64,000 bases of DNA, taken from assembly GCA_014360905.1 (NCBI GenBank), contig JACIWW010000001.1, positions 82,692-146,691 of the forward strand. The letters are read 5' to 3'. The translations under genes and the position numbers were made by a program. This DNA is from Chloroflexota bacterium. Lineage in GTDB: Bacteria > Chloroflexota > Anaerolineae > UBA2200. The first letter of the stretch is position 1; every line of letters begins with the position of its first letter. This document shows positions 15,192 through 23,842 of the stretch, piece by piece. The notes under the pieces are model-generated. The model did no database searches and was not told where the DNA came from. It worked only from the letters and a program-made list of their open reading frames with translations.

Positions 15192-17423
15192 ATGGACACC
15201 AAGGTCATAGGCCAAAGCTTGCCGCGTGTTGACGCTTGGGAGAAAGTTACCGGACAAGCACGCTACCCCGGTGATTTCTCTATGCCTGGGATGCTCCACG
15301 CTAAAGTGGCGTGGAGCGAGTATCCGCATGCCCGTGTGCGGCGCATTGACACATCCAAGGCAGAGGCACTGCCCGGTGTGGTCAAGGTTATCACCTACCG
15401 CGACGTGCCAGTCAATGAGTACGGCATTAACATCAGGGATCAGCCGGTACTGATTGCGGAAGGGGATAAGGTGCGCTGGGTAGGTGACCGCATTGCCATC
15501 GTCATTGCGGAGACGGAAGAAATCGCGGAGCAAGCTCGCTGGTTGGTGAAGGTGGATTACGAGCCCTTGCCCGTGGTTACTGACCCGCGCGAGGCTATGA
15601 AGCCAGGAGCTCCTTTGGTGCACGATGAACGCGGGAACACCAATATCCTGCAACACTTCCGCATCCGCAAGGGGGATATCGAGGTGGGCTTTGCCCAAGC
15701 CGATGTGATTGTCGAAGGATATTACATTACCCCCCACGTAGAGCATGCCTACCTGCAACCAGAAGCCGGCCTGGGCTATATTGATGAACAAGGTCGGGTA
15801 ACGGTAATCTCTGCTGCGCAGTGGCCACATGACGACCTCCATCAGATCGCGCATATGCTTAACGTGCCACAAGACCAGCTCCGCGAGATTGTACCCGCCG
15901 TAGGCGGGGCATTTGGTGGCAGGGAGGATATGTACATCCAACATTTGCTAGCCCTGTGCGCTTATGTCGTCCGCCGTCCGGTGAAGATGGTCTTCAGCCG
16001 CGAGGAATCTGTAATGCGCACTGGCAAGCGCCATCCCTTCTACCTGCGCCATCGCTGGGGCGCAACCCGCGACGGCAGGCTCACTGCTGTGGAAATCGAG
16101 GGCATTTCTGATGCCGGAGCTTACGCCTCTACTAGCGTCCCTGTGCTGGCCAATGCTACCAGTTTCTTTGCCGGACCTTACGTGATCCCCCATGCCAAGA
16201 TTGATGGCTACACCGTCTATACCAACAACGCCGTGACCATGGCCATGCGCGGATTTGGCGCCACGCAGGCTCCAGTGGCCTATGAGCAACAGATGGATAA
16301 ACTCGCTGAAGCGCTGGGCATGGATCCAGTGGAACTGCGTCTGAAGAACCTTTTTGAAGAAGGATCGATCGCTGTGACTGGCAACCGCATGCCTCCTGGG
16401 GTAGGCATCAAGGAAACATTGCGACGAGCGGCGCTGGCTGCGGGCTGGCGCGAGGAAAACGGCCACTGGTTCAAGCCCGACCTAGGTCGACCTTCCGCGC
16501 CTCATAAGCGCCGTGGCATCGGCGTGGCTTGCGCTTACAAAAACGTCGGCTACTCTTTTGGCTTCGATGACAAGACTACGGCGCGCGTGGAGCTCTCCCT
16601 GGAAGAGTCAGGGACCATCCAGCACGTGCGCGTGCTGGTTGGCGCCTCAGACGTTGGCGAAGGAGTGCACACCGCTCTGGCACAGATCGCTGCTGAGGCC
16701 CTGGATGTACCCTTGGATCGAGTAGAGATTGCCCCGCTGGATACCGCAGAGGTGCCGGATGCTGGCTCCTCCTCGGCTTCACGGCATGTCTATATGTCTG
16801 GCAATGCCGTGTTGCGTGCTTGCCGGGCAGCTAAGGCAAAGCTAGAGGACGTATTGCATGCAGAGAGCGGAGAGCGCCACATCACAGCAGAGTACACCTA
16901 CCACGGACGCAGCGTCCGCCCCACCAGCGCTTATGACCCTGAGACCGGCCAATGCGATCCTCATATCAGTTACGGCTACGCCACGCAGATTGCTTTGGTT
17001 GAAGTGGATACGGAAACAGGCGTAGTGGACGTGCTCAAAATATGGGCCGCCCATGATGTGGGCCAAGCCGTGAACCCTGATATGATCGTGGGTCAGATAG
17101 GCGGTGGGATACACATGGGGTTGGGCTATGCCTTGATAGAAGAGTTCATCCAGCTAGAAGGTATGGTGCGCACACGCAACTTTGCGGAATATCAGATTCC
17201 CACCGTTCTCGATATGCCAGGCGAGGTTGTGCCAATCATTGTAGAAGTGCCCGATCCCACAGGCCCCTATGGTGCCAAAGGAGTGGGCGAAATGACCACC
17301 TTGTCTACTGCGCCAGCCATTCTCAATGCGATTCACGATGCAACCGGGATATGGCTGGATCGGCTGCCAGCTACGGCAGAAAGAGTGCTCTACCATCTTC
17401 GAAAGATTCCTCTGGGAACCTGA
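15192..17423 (+). CDS. Xanthine dehydrogenase family molybdopterin-binding subunit
   Basis: A 743-aa protein, normal for the large subunit of molybdenum hydroxylases. It has the N-terminal domain (V-I-G-Q-S-L-P-R-V-D-A-W-E-K-V-T-G), the cofactor loop G-G-A-F-G-G-R-E-D near residue 240 and, near residue 695, G-A-K-G-V-G-E-M with the catalytic Glu. Such enzymes hydroxylate purines, aldehydes or N-heterocycles. The FAD and [2Fe-2S] subunits are not in the window, so partners must be encoded elsewhere. GAGGAGGAAAG directly precedes ATG 15192. XdhC at 10275 is the likely maturation factor. Confidence 0.88.
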   Translation: MDTKVIGQSLPRVDAWEKVTGQARYPGDFSMPGMLHAKVAWSEYPHARVRRIDTSKAEALPGVVKVITYRDVPVNEYGINIRDQPVLIAEGDKVRWVGDRIAIVIAETEEIAEQARWLVKVDYEPLPVVTDPREAMKPGAPLVHDERGNTNILQHFRIRKGDIEVGFAQADVIVEGYYITPHVEHAYLQPEAGLGYIDEQGRVTVISAAQWPHDDLHQIAHMLNVPQDQLREIVPAVGGAFGGREDMYIQHLLALCAYVVRRPVKMVFSREESVMRTGKRHPFYLRHRWGATRDGRLTAVEIEGISDAGAYASTSVPVLANATSFFAGPYVIPHAKIDGYTVYTNNAVTMAMRGFGATQAPVAYEQQMDKLAEALGMDPVELRLKNLFEEGSIAVTGNRMPPGVGIKETLRRAALAAGWREENGHWFKPDLGRPSAPHKRRGIGVACAYKNVGYSFGFDDKTTARVELSLEESGTIQHVRVLVGASDVGEGVHTALAQIAAEALDVPLDRVEIAPLDTAEVPDAGSSSASRHVYMSGNAVLRACRAAKAKLEDVLHAESGERHITAEYTYHGRSVRPTSAYDPETGQCDPHISYGYATQIALVEVDTETGVVDVLKIWAAHDVGQAVNPDMIVGQIGGGIHMGLGYALIEEFIQLEGMVRTRNFAEYQIPTVLDMPGEVVPIIVEVPDPTGPYGAKGVGEMTTLSTAPAILNAIHDATGIWLDRLPATAERVLYHLRKIPLGT

Positions 17424-17570
17424 ATCTACGAAAGAGCGGGTAGCAAGTCAGTATTTACGGACCGCTTCCTAGTCAGGCACGAACTTGCTCAAATCTGGCA
17501 TGCTGTTCGTTGCACGCAATGGCGCACTAACCGGCATCCGTAGCGTTTCGAATAGGATTGTCGCCACTGA
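17424..17570. other. Intergenic remnant
   Basis: No convincing gene. A 24-codon ORF from ATG 17500 ends S-N-R-I-V-A-T-E and may be a scrap of a deleted gene, consistent with the decayed neighbours. Confidence 0.3.
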
Positions 17571-18294
17571 ATGAGCACACACAAGACTCTGCCAGAAATA
17601 CTGAGGCGAGCCATTGAGGTATGGCGTCAGGAGGGCGTCAAGAGCCTCTGGTTCAAGATACTAGGCGAGACCATCTATCGCCGCATGGTACTAATGGAGC
17701 GACTGCTAGACGAGCCTATCTCCGAAGTGATGCCACGTGTGCCAATAACCACTGCCCTGCTTCACGAAAATGACATTGCGGAGTACATTCGTTTCCGACC
17801 TGAGGCCGATCCCATCAAGGTACACGAACGGTTAGCTTCTGGGGAAATGTGCTTTTTTGGAGGTAAGGTGGTTTCGTATGCAATCGTCCCCGATGAAAAA
17901 GCACAGATTCAGGCCGCCTTGCTCGATCTGGTGGACCGTCAGAGCGTGGACCTCGTTCTCACCACCGGTGGCACTGGCCTAACGCTCCGCGATGTAACCC
18001 CTGAGGCGACATTGGCGGTCATTGAACGGGAGATGCCTGGGCTAGCAGAGCTCATGCGCATGGAAGGGTATCGGCAAACACACCGTATTTGCGGTGCTCT
18101 CCCGCGCTGTAGCGGGCATCCGTGGCAAAACCCTCATTGTGAACCTGCCAGGCAGCCCTCAGGCAGTGCGCCAACACATGGAGCTCCTGGGACCACTCCT
18201 GCCTGCTGCGGTGGCGCTGGTGAAGGGTGAAGCACCACCCAATGGCATCAACGACCCCGCTTGGAAAGCTCGCTTTGGCGGTGGAACAAAGTAA
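17571..18294 (+). pseudogene. Chimeric MogA/MoaB-type molybdopterin protein, in-frame fusion plus frameshift
   Basis: From about codon 103 the protein follows MogA/MoaB: V-V-S-Y-A-I-V-P-D-E, L-V-L-T-T-G-G-T-G-L and D-V-T-P-E-A-T. After M-R-M-E-G-Y-R-Q-T-H the reading frame breaks (near 18085, T run); the next frame supplies L-S-R-A-V-A-G-I-R-G and V-N-L-P-G-S-P to a stop at 18292-18294. The first ~95 residues are not MogA but resemble the front of a GNAT-type protein (I-R-F-R-P-E-A-D-P, then E-M-C-F-F), so the 30-odd N-terminal MogA residues were lost in a deletion that fused two genes. It is unlikely to insert molybdate. Confidence 0.7.
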
Positions 18295-18416
18295 GCGGTA
18301 CTTTATCCAGAAAGCTGTCATGTTTCGCCTTGCGATGCAGCCTGCAATAAGGGTCATCAAAAACCCACGGATACTTACCGTGCGGTGAAGCTTCTGCTCC
18401 GGGATCATGCGTTGAT

Positions 18417-18462
18417 TTGACAAATGAGAGCATTTGTGGTATAATATATGTGTAATTCATAT
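18417..18462 (+). promoter_or_regulatory. Perfect-consensus promoter and PadR-type operator
   Basis: TTGACA (18417-18422), 17-nt spacer, TATAAT (18440-18445). Immediately downstream ATATG (18446-18450) and CATAT (18458-18462) form an inverted repeat with a 7-nt gap over the likely start site, suited to autoregulation by the PadR protein at 18493. Confidence 0.8.
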
Positions 18463-18492
18463 AGAAGATCATATCAGATAAAAGGAGATTAT

Positions 18493-18894
18493 ATGTGCGG
18501 CAAACATCACGAAGAGTTTGACGAGAGTGCAGGCCGCTGTTGCCCTCCCAGAGGCAGAGTGCGAGGCTTCGTGCAGCCCTGGTTGCTGTTGCTCTTGGCT
18601 CAAGCACCTGCCCACGGCTATGACCTGATGGAGCGGTTGGCTCAGGATGAAGACAGCCCTGGCGCTGACCCCGGTCTGCTCTACCGCACCCTGCGCCAGT
18701 TCGAAGAAGAAGGGCTGGTCCGTTCATCCTGGGACACAGAGGGCGGCGGCCCAGCCCGACGCGTATATGAAATCACCGAGGAGGGATTGGATTACCTGCA
18801 CGCCTGGGCAGCGAACGTCCGCCGCACGCGCCGGCGATTGGACCGCTTCCTCAGTGAATATGAAGCACAGTTTGGTAAGAAAGAAAAGAGGTGA
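18493..18894 (+). CDS. PadR family transcriptional regulator
   Basis: A 133-aa protein. A Cys/His-rich N-terminus (C-G-K-H-H-E-E, G-R-C-C-P-P) precedes a PadR winged helix: L-L-L-A-Q-A-P-A-H-G-Y-D-L-M, G-L-L-Y-R-T-L-R-Q-F-E-E-E-G-L-V and G-P-A-R-R-V-Y-E-I-T, then a dimerising C-terminal helix. The N-terminal Cys/His cluster suggests a metal or redox sensor. AAAGGAG precedes ATG 18493. Its own promoter has an overlapping palindrome, consistent with autorepression. Confidence 0.88.
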   Translation: MCGKHHEEFDESAGRCCPPRGRVRGFVQPWLLLLLAQAPAHGYDLMERLAQDEDSPGADPGLLYRTLRQFEEEGLVRSSWDTEGGGPARRVYEITEEGLDYLHAWAANVRRTRRRLDRFLSEYEAQFGKKEKR

Positions 18895-18899
18895 AAGAG

Positions 18900-19130
18900 A
18901 TGCGTGAATACGGCGAATATCGTAGCCATCATGGTTATGGCTGTTGCTGGGACGAGGGATTTTTTGGCCCTTGGATGCGCTTTGGCCCGCGCATGATGCG
19001 CTTTGGCCGACGCTTCCCTACTCGTGAGGAGCGTATTGCCTGGCTCGAGGAGTACTTGCAAGAACTACAGGCTGAGGCGAAGGCGGTGGAAGAGCGCATT
19101 GCTGAACTCAAGGCCAGAGAAACGGAATAA
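18900..19130 (+). CDS. Small coiled-coil protein (DUF5320-like)
   Basis: A 76-aa protein. The front is rich in Gly, Phe, Met and Arg with C-C-W-D (F-G-P-W-M-R-F-G-P-R-M-M-R-F-G); the second half is a Glu/Ala coiled coil (I-A-W-L-E-E-Y-L-Q-E-L-Q-A-E). Such proteins often sit beside PadR or NifX-like genes with unknown function. AGAGGTG lies before ATG 18900 and the gene follows the PadR gene after 5 nt, so they are co-transcribed. Confidence 0.7.
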   Translation: MREYGEYRSHHGYGCCWDEGFFGPWMRFGPRMMRFGRRFPTREERIAWLEEYLQELQAEAKAVEERIAELKARETE

Positions 19131-19131
19131 G

Positions 19132-19455
19132 ATGGAAACTCTTCATCGAGAAAGCCGTGGCGCAGATCGTCGCTGTGGTGCGGGAGCTTCGGCATAGATA
19201 CTGCTTACCTGGCCGCTTGACGGGATCTCGGAACACCCCGATCACAAGGCCATCAGTCATTGGACAGCCGAAGCTTTCCCGCGGGCAGCCGACCCTGCAG
19301 CCTGTCTTGCGCAGTCGGACATGGGGCTATCGCTTCATACACTAACTGCCCTGTACCACATTGTCGGCCTTATTCCGTAGCACAGGCGCTGGGAATGGCC
19401 CATTTACACACCGTGCCCGATGAGCAAGTGACAACGACTATAGACGTTTCAGCCG
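19132..19455 (+). pseudogene. PIG-L/LmbE deacetylase ghost
   Basis: Pieces in three frames match consecutive parts of PIG-L family deacetylases: E-K-A-V-A-Q-I-V-A-V-V-R-E-L, then D-G-I-S-E-H-P-D-H-K-A-I-S (the family's metal motif H-P-D-H), then R-P-Y-S-V-A-Q-A-L-G-M and V-P-D-E-Q-V-T-T-T-I-D-V. At least two frameshifts and both ends are missing; it stops where the integrase remnant begins. It is not functional. Confidence 0.6.
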
Positions 19456-19765
19456 CTTGGGTCGCTTGGCGCGCAGGGCGTCAACGGGACCCAGGTCCTG
19501 GTGGAGTACCTCGCGATATGAGGAAGAGCAGGGCACTGAGGGCCTGGTTCTGTGTCGAAGCAGCGACGTTTTCCTTGACGGCCAGGTAGGTGAGAAAGGC
19601 TTCGACCTCGGGAGCGCCCATTTCGGACGGGTGACGCACGCCGTGGAAGTAGATGTAGCGCTTGATCCAGCCGACGTAGGCCTGTTCGGTGCGGATAGAA
19701 TAGTGCTTGAGGTGGATGGCGTCGCGGACCTGGTCCAACAGTTTCTTGGGGCGTTGCTCCTCCAT
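19440..19765 (-). pseudogene. Integron-type tyrosine recombinase (IntI-like) fragment
   Basis: Reading leftward from ATG 19765, the product has R-T-E-Q-A-Y-V-G-W-I-K-R-Y, then H-P-S-E-M-G-A-P-E-V-E-A-F-L and A-A-S-T-Q-N-Q-A-L-S-A-L-L-F-L, the N-terminal SAM-like domain of integron integrases. One extra base near 19518 shifts the frame, after which Y-R-E-V-L-H-Q-D-L-G and R-A-K-R-P-K-R-L follow. The catalytic domain with the R, H, R, Y residues is absent, cut off at the PIG-L junction. It therefore cannot recombine DNA. Its orientation, opposed to the gene at 20026, is that of intI relative to a cassette array. Confidence 0.75.
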
Positions 19766-19782
19766 AGGTTGTCTCCTCGAAC

Positions 19783-19811
19783 TTGACAAGAAAAGATTTG
19801 TGTTGCATAAT
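19783..19811 (+). promoter_or_regulatory. Outward promoter beside the integrase start (Pc-like)
   Basis: TTGACA (19783-19788), 17-nt spacer, CATAAT (19806-19811), pointing away from the IntI remnant toward the restriction gene. Integrons carry such a cassette promoter at this place. Confidence 0.6.
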
Positions 19812-19971
19812 ACAGGCGTCGTCGGACCTGCATCGTTAACCCGATTGCCCAGTCAAGACTTCAGGTATTATAGCCGAAACTGGCATAAGTCAACTTTCAA
19901 GCACGCTATACCGAATTGATTCTGTCTAGGAATCGGGGTAGCTAGGCCGAAATAGTTCGGTCTACTCAATA

Positions 19972-20006
19972 GTTAGCGCGGACGCTGCGCGTCCGCGCCG
20001 TTAGCC
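19972..20006. other. Core-site-bearing hairpin at cassette 5' boundary (attI/attC-like)
   Basis: Two GTTAGC-type core sites (19972-19978 and 20000-20006) flank a perfect 10-bp hairpin, 19976-19985 with 19989-19998, loop TGC. GTTAGCC at 20000 fits the G^TTRRRY recombination core and lies 20 nt before the restriction gene. It could be attI or the right end of a former attC. Confidence 0.5.
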
Positions 20007-20025
20007 CGCCAGAAACGAGGATGAC

Positions 20026-23000
20026 ATGAGCGATCCGACGCCATTCAAAGCCTACTTCAAGGAGCTACACGCCGTTGCCCAGCAAGGCGACGCGCGGGAG
20101 GAGAGCTTCTACCCCGCGCTCGCCAACATGCTGAAGACGTTTGCCGATGCAACCGGGCGGAAGCACATCCGGGTGACGACCCTCCCAAAGCCGACGGACG
20201 CGGGCAACCCCGATTTCCGCCTGTGGAACGGCACGGACCGGATCGTCGGCTATGTCGAGGCCAAGAAACCGACGGAAGAACGGCTTGACGAGATCGAGCA
20301 GTCGGAGCAACTCACCCGCTACCGCGCAACATTCCCGAACCTCATCCTCACCAACTTTTTTGAGTTTCGCCTCTATCGGAACGGGGAACGGATTCAGACA
20401 GTGCTCGCGGCGCGCCCTTTCGTGCTGACCCGCCTGCACACAACTCCGGTTCTCGAAAAGGGAGACGACCTTCGCACCCTTCTCGACCGGTTCCTCGATT
20501 TCTCCCTCCCGCAGTCGTTCACGGCGGAATCGCTGGCCGTCGAACTGGCCAAGCGCACGCGTTTCTTGCGCGATGTGGTCGCTCAGCAGCTCGCGCAGGA
20601 GAAGGATGCGCCCGGCGTTCTCACCGGCTTCTTCGAGGCCTTTCAGACCTATCTGATCGGCGCCCTGACGCCCGAGGACTTTGCCGACCTCTTCGCCCAG
20701 ACCATCACCTACGGCCTCTTTGCCGCCCGCACCCGCGCCGGAGACGGCTTCAACCGCCGCGCCGCCTTCGACGCCATCCCGCACACCATTGGCGTTTTGC
20801 GCGACCTGTTCCGGTTTATCTCGCTGGGCGAACTGCCGGAGCAACTGGCCTGGTGCGTGGACGACATCGCCGAGGTGCTCGCCGTGGCCGACGTCCCCGG
20901 CATTCTTGACCGCTACTACCACGAGGGCAAGGGCAGCGACCCCATCGTCCACTTCTACGAGACCTTCCTTGCCCAGTACGATCCCGCCGAACGCGAACGG
21001 CGCGGCGTCTACTACACCCCGGAGCCCGTCGTCGGCTATATCGTCCGCTCCCTCCGCGGCATCCTCAAGACCCACTTCGGCAAGCGCGATGGCCTCGCTT
21101 CCGACGACGTGACCCTGCTCGACCCCGCCGCCGGGACCATGACCTTCATCGCCCGCGCCGCCGAACGGGCCGTGGCCGAGTTCGTGGCCAAGTACGGCCA
21201 AGGCGGCCGCGCCGATTTCATCCGCCGCCACATCCTCAAGAACTTTTACGCCTTCGAACTGATGATGGCCCCCTACGCCATCGGGCACCTCAAGATGAGT
21301 TTCTTCCTGGACGAATTCGACTATCACCTGGCAGATAACGAACGAATGCCTTTTTATTTGACCAATACCTTGGACATGAGCGAACTAGAGGGCAGCAAGC
21401 TGCCGGGGCTCTCCTCGCTAGCCGAAGAATCCCATCTTGCCTTGCAGGTGAAGCGTGATACGCCTATTTTGGTCATTCTGGGCAACCCGCCTTACTCCGG
21501 CCACTCGGCCAATACCGGCGCGTGGATTCGCGGGCTGATCGAGACCTACAAGCAGGTGGACGGCAAACCGTTGGGCGAAAAGAACCCCAAATGGCTTCAG
21601 GACGATTACGTCAAGTTCCTGCGCTTCGCGCAATGGAAGATCGAGCAGGCCGGGCGCGGCGTGGTCGGTATGATCACCAATCACGGCTATCTGGACAACC
21701 CGACGTTCCGAGGGATGCGCCAGAGCCTCATGCGGACCTTCGATGAAATCTACGTCCTCGACCTGCACGGCAATTCTCTCAAGAAAGAGACCGCTCCCGA
21801 CGGGAGCAAGGACGAGAACGTCTTCGACATCCGCCAGGGTGTCGCCATCGCCTTCTTCGTCAAGCGCGGCGGCAAGACAAAATCCGACGCCGTGGTCCGG
21901 CATGCGGACCTATACGGCTCCCGCGAGGCGAAGTACGAGTGGCTGAAGGCACATGACATCGCAGATACAGGCTGGCGGGAGCTAAAGCCTAAACTGCCCT
22001 TCTATCTCTTTGTGCCACAGAGCGAAGCATATTTCGAGCACTATAGCAGATTCCCTTCCGTCAATAACGTTTTCGTCGAGTCCAACACGGGCCTCATTGC
22101 CGGCCGCGACCGTTTGGCAATCCAATTTTCCAGAGATGAAGTTTGGCACACGGTGCTTACGTTCTCACAGATGCCGCCAGAATTGGCTCGGCAAGCATTT
22201 CAGTTGGGCAAAGACGCGAGAGATTGGTCTATTACCGCAGCCCAAAAAGATCTAAATACCTTTGGTTTCAATAAGGAACGGATAGTGCCAATCCTCTATC
22301 GGCCATTTGATGTTCGATACACGTATTATACGGGTAGGAACAAGGGTTTCCTTAGATGGTGTTATCCCCATTTCATGCGCCACATGCTGGCGGGGGAGAA
22401 TGTGGGCTTGGTCACCGCAAGGCAAATGGATACATCAGGAATACAGCAGGTTTTTGTAGCCAATTCAGTAATAGATGCTCATTCGATAACCTCCGCTGTT
22501 TCAATTTCTTACCTTTTCCCTCTCTACCTCTACCCTGACACCTCTAAAAAGGACCTCTTCAGCAAGCCTGAGCCAGACGAGAGGGAGCCAAATCTCGATC
22601 CCACGGTCGTGGCGGCGCTGGCGTCGGCCTACGGCTGGGAACCCACCCCAGAGGATATCTTCCACTACGTCTATGCCGTGCTCTACGCGCCCACATACCG
22701 GACAAAGTACGCCGAGTTTCTGCGGATGGACTTCCCGCGCATCCCCTTTACGGCGGACGCGGAACTGTTCAGGCAACTTGCCGCGCTGGGCGAGCGGCTT
22801 GTCGCGTTGCACCTGCTCAAATCGCCCGAACTCGATCCGCCCATTGCCCGCTTCCAGGGCGAGGGGGATGGGAAGGTGATCGTCTCGGGCAAGAAGGGCC
22901 TTCGCTACGACGCCGAGCGGAAGCGCGTGTACATCAACCCGAACCAGTATTTCGAGGGCGTTCCGCCCGAGGTGTGGGCGTACCAGATCGGCGGCTACCA

Positions 23001-23235
23001 GGTGTGCCACAAGTGGCTGAAAGACCGCAGAGACCGCACCCTCACCCTGGACGACATCCGTACCTACTGCCGCATCGTCACGGCGCTGGCGCGGACCATT
23101 GAATTGCAGCAGGAGATTGACGGCCCCTATCCGGAGGCGGAGAAAGAGATCGTCCCCCTGCCAGGCGCGGAAACCAAAACCAAGACGGACAGCCTAACAA
23201 ACGGGTCCACGCGACGGCGTACCCGCCGCCCGTGA
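20026..23235 (+). CDS. Single-chain restriction-modification enzyme (type IIG/ISP-like, LlaBIII C-terminal type)
   Basis: A 1069-aa protein. The N-terminal nuclease has P-D-F-R-L-W (Asp63) and V-E-A-K-K (Glu78, Lys80), a PD-(D/E)XK site. A gamma-type adenine methyltransferase follows with SAM motif L-D-P-A-A-G-T-M-T-F near residue 365 and catalytic N-P-P-Y near 487. The C-terminal half, with an R-P-F-D-V-R-Y-T-Y-Y region, resembles the target-recognition part of type ISP enzymes. No helicase motifs are seen, so it probably cuts and methylates like type IIG. GC content looks higher than in neighbours, most clearly in the first 1.3 kb. It lies between integron core sites, supporting acquisition as a cassette. 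Confidence 0.88.
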   Translation: MSDPTPFKAYFKELHAVAQQGDAREESFYPALANMLKTFADATGRKHIRVTTLPKPTDAGNPDFRLWNGTDRIVGYVEAKKPTEERLDEIEQSEQLTRYRATFPNLILTNFFEFRLYRNGERIQTVLAARPFVLTRLHTTPVLEKGDDLRTLLDRFLDFSLPQSFTAESLAVELAKRTRFLRDVVAQQLAQEKDAPGVLTGFFEAFQTYLIGALTPEDFADLFAQTITYGLFAARTRAGDGFNRRAAFDAIPHTIGVLRDLFRFISLGELPEQLAWCVDDIAEVLAVADVPGILDRYYHEGKGSDPIVHFYETFLAQYDPAERERRGVYYTPEPVVGYIVRSLRGILKTHFGKRDGLASDDVTLLDPAAGTMTFIARAAERAVAEFVAKYGQGGRADFIRRHILKNFYAFELMMAPYAIGHLKMSFFLDEFDYHLADNERMPFYLTNTLDMSELEGSKLPGLSSLAEESHLALQVKRDTPILVILGNPPYSGHSANTGAWIRGLIETYKQVDGKPLGEKNPKWLQDDYVKFLRFAQWKIEQAGRGVVGMITNHGYLDNPTFRGMRQSLMRTFDEIYVLDLHGNSLKKETAPDGSKDENVFDIRQGVAIAFFVKRGGKTKSDAVVRHADLYGSREAKYEWLKAHDIADTGWRELKPKLPFYLFVPQSEAYFEHYSRFPSVNNVFVESNTGLIAGRDRLAIQFSRDEVWHTVLTFSQMPPELARQAFQLGKDARDWSITAAQKDLNTFGFNKERIVPILYRPFDVRYTYYTGRNKGFLRWCYPHFMRHMLAGENVGLVTARQMDTSGIQQVFVANSVIDAHSITSAVSISYLFPLYLYPDTSKKDLFSKPEPDEREPNLDPTVVAALASAYGWEPTPEDIFHYVYAVLYAPTYRTKYAEFLRMDFPRIPFTADAELFRQLAALGERLVALHLLKSPELDPPIARFQGEGDGKVIVSGKKGLRYDAERKRVYINPNQYFEGVPPEVWAYQIGGYQVCHKWLKDRRDRTLTLDDIRTYCRIVTALARTIELQQEIDGPYPEAEKEIVPLPGAETKTKTDSLTNGSTRRRTRRP

Positions 23236-23250
23236 GCGGTGACGTTGGGC
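23192..23250 (+). other. attC-like cassette recombination site (59 bp)
   Basis: GCCTAAC (R'', 23192-23198) and GTTGGGC (R', 23244-23250) bound a 59-bp imperfect palindrome whose inner arms pair in blocks (GTC, CGC, ACGG) separated by unpaired bases, the usual attC architecture. The site overlaps the last codons and the stop of the restriction gene. Confidence 0.65.
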
Positions 23251-23327
23251 GCGTGGCGCTTTGGTCAGCCCTTGAAACAACCCGTTATCCAGCGAGAGCA
23301 TTCACTGCGAATCGCGATGGCTCTGTG

Positions 23328-23530
23328 TCAAGAACTCATGTTCTCTAGGTTGCCCTGTTGCCGTGCTAAACCAATTCCTTCAGCGCTCTTGATGCCGTGC
23401 TTGGAAGCCAGTTCCAGGCTGTAACGGTAAGCACTGGCCAGGTTCTCTGCCTCCCCTTGCGTTCCACCGCGGTAGATGGGACCCACGGCATGGATGTTGT
23501 GGAGGGCGATGGCGGCGCAGGATGTGGCGA
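23328..23530 (-). pseudogene. Macro-domain protein fragment
   Basis: Reading leftward: [20 protein letters not shown] then [15 protein letters not shown], the middle of an ADP-ribose-binding macro domain. The N-terminal N-A-A-N motif and the C-terminal I-S-T-G-x-Y-G loop are missing. The fragment is joined directly to a transposase remnant at about 23535. Confidence 0.6.
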
Positions 23531-23535
23531 GCTGT

Positions 23536-23631
23536 GGCGCTGATGCTGCCCGTTTCCTGATAGGTTTGCACGAGATGTGTCTTGCTTACGCGATTCATCG
23601 TGTATACTTCCCGGTAGGCCAGATCGGCCAT
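23536..23631 (-). mobile_element. Transposase N-terminal fragment
   Basis: From ATG 23631 leftward, [17 protein letters not shown] and then [10 protein letters not shown], an HTH front end as in IS481/IS630-like transposases. It is broken after about 32 codons at the macro-domain fragment. No catalytic DDE domain is present. Confidence 0.5.
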
Positions 23632-23689
23632 AGGGGGTGCTCCTCCTGGTGAAGTTTTTGCCACAACTCTTACCACAGGAGCACCCCCT
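23632..23689. terminator. Strong hairpin beside the transposase remnant
   Basis: Thirteen base pairs, 23632-23644 with 23677-23689 (AGGGGGTGCTCCT / AGGAGCACCCCCT), continued by TGGT/ACCA after a small internal loop, then TTT on the plus side. It may be an intrinsic terminator or an element-end structure. Confidence 0.55.
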
Positions 23690-23842
23690 TTTATCAAGAT
23701 CGCCTGCATCACCTGGTAACGATCTGTTGGCGCAAGCGTAATGAAGCTTTGTCTATTCTGCTACACATGGCTATAATATAACTTGTGGTCACGGGACCGT
23801 CTCTTAAAGCATGTGTCCCTTGACTGTCTAATTGCCGACGGG

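Noticed and set aside
15150..15944. A 264-aa minus-strand open frame over the molybdopterin subunit gene
   Set aside because: Shadow of a real gene, no recognisable protein character.
20065..21327. A 420-aa open frame on the minus strand inside the restriction gene
   Set aside because: It is the antisense shadow of GC-rich codons; its residues show no domain and the plus-strand protein has clear motifs.
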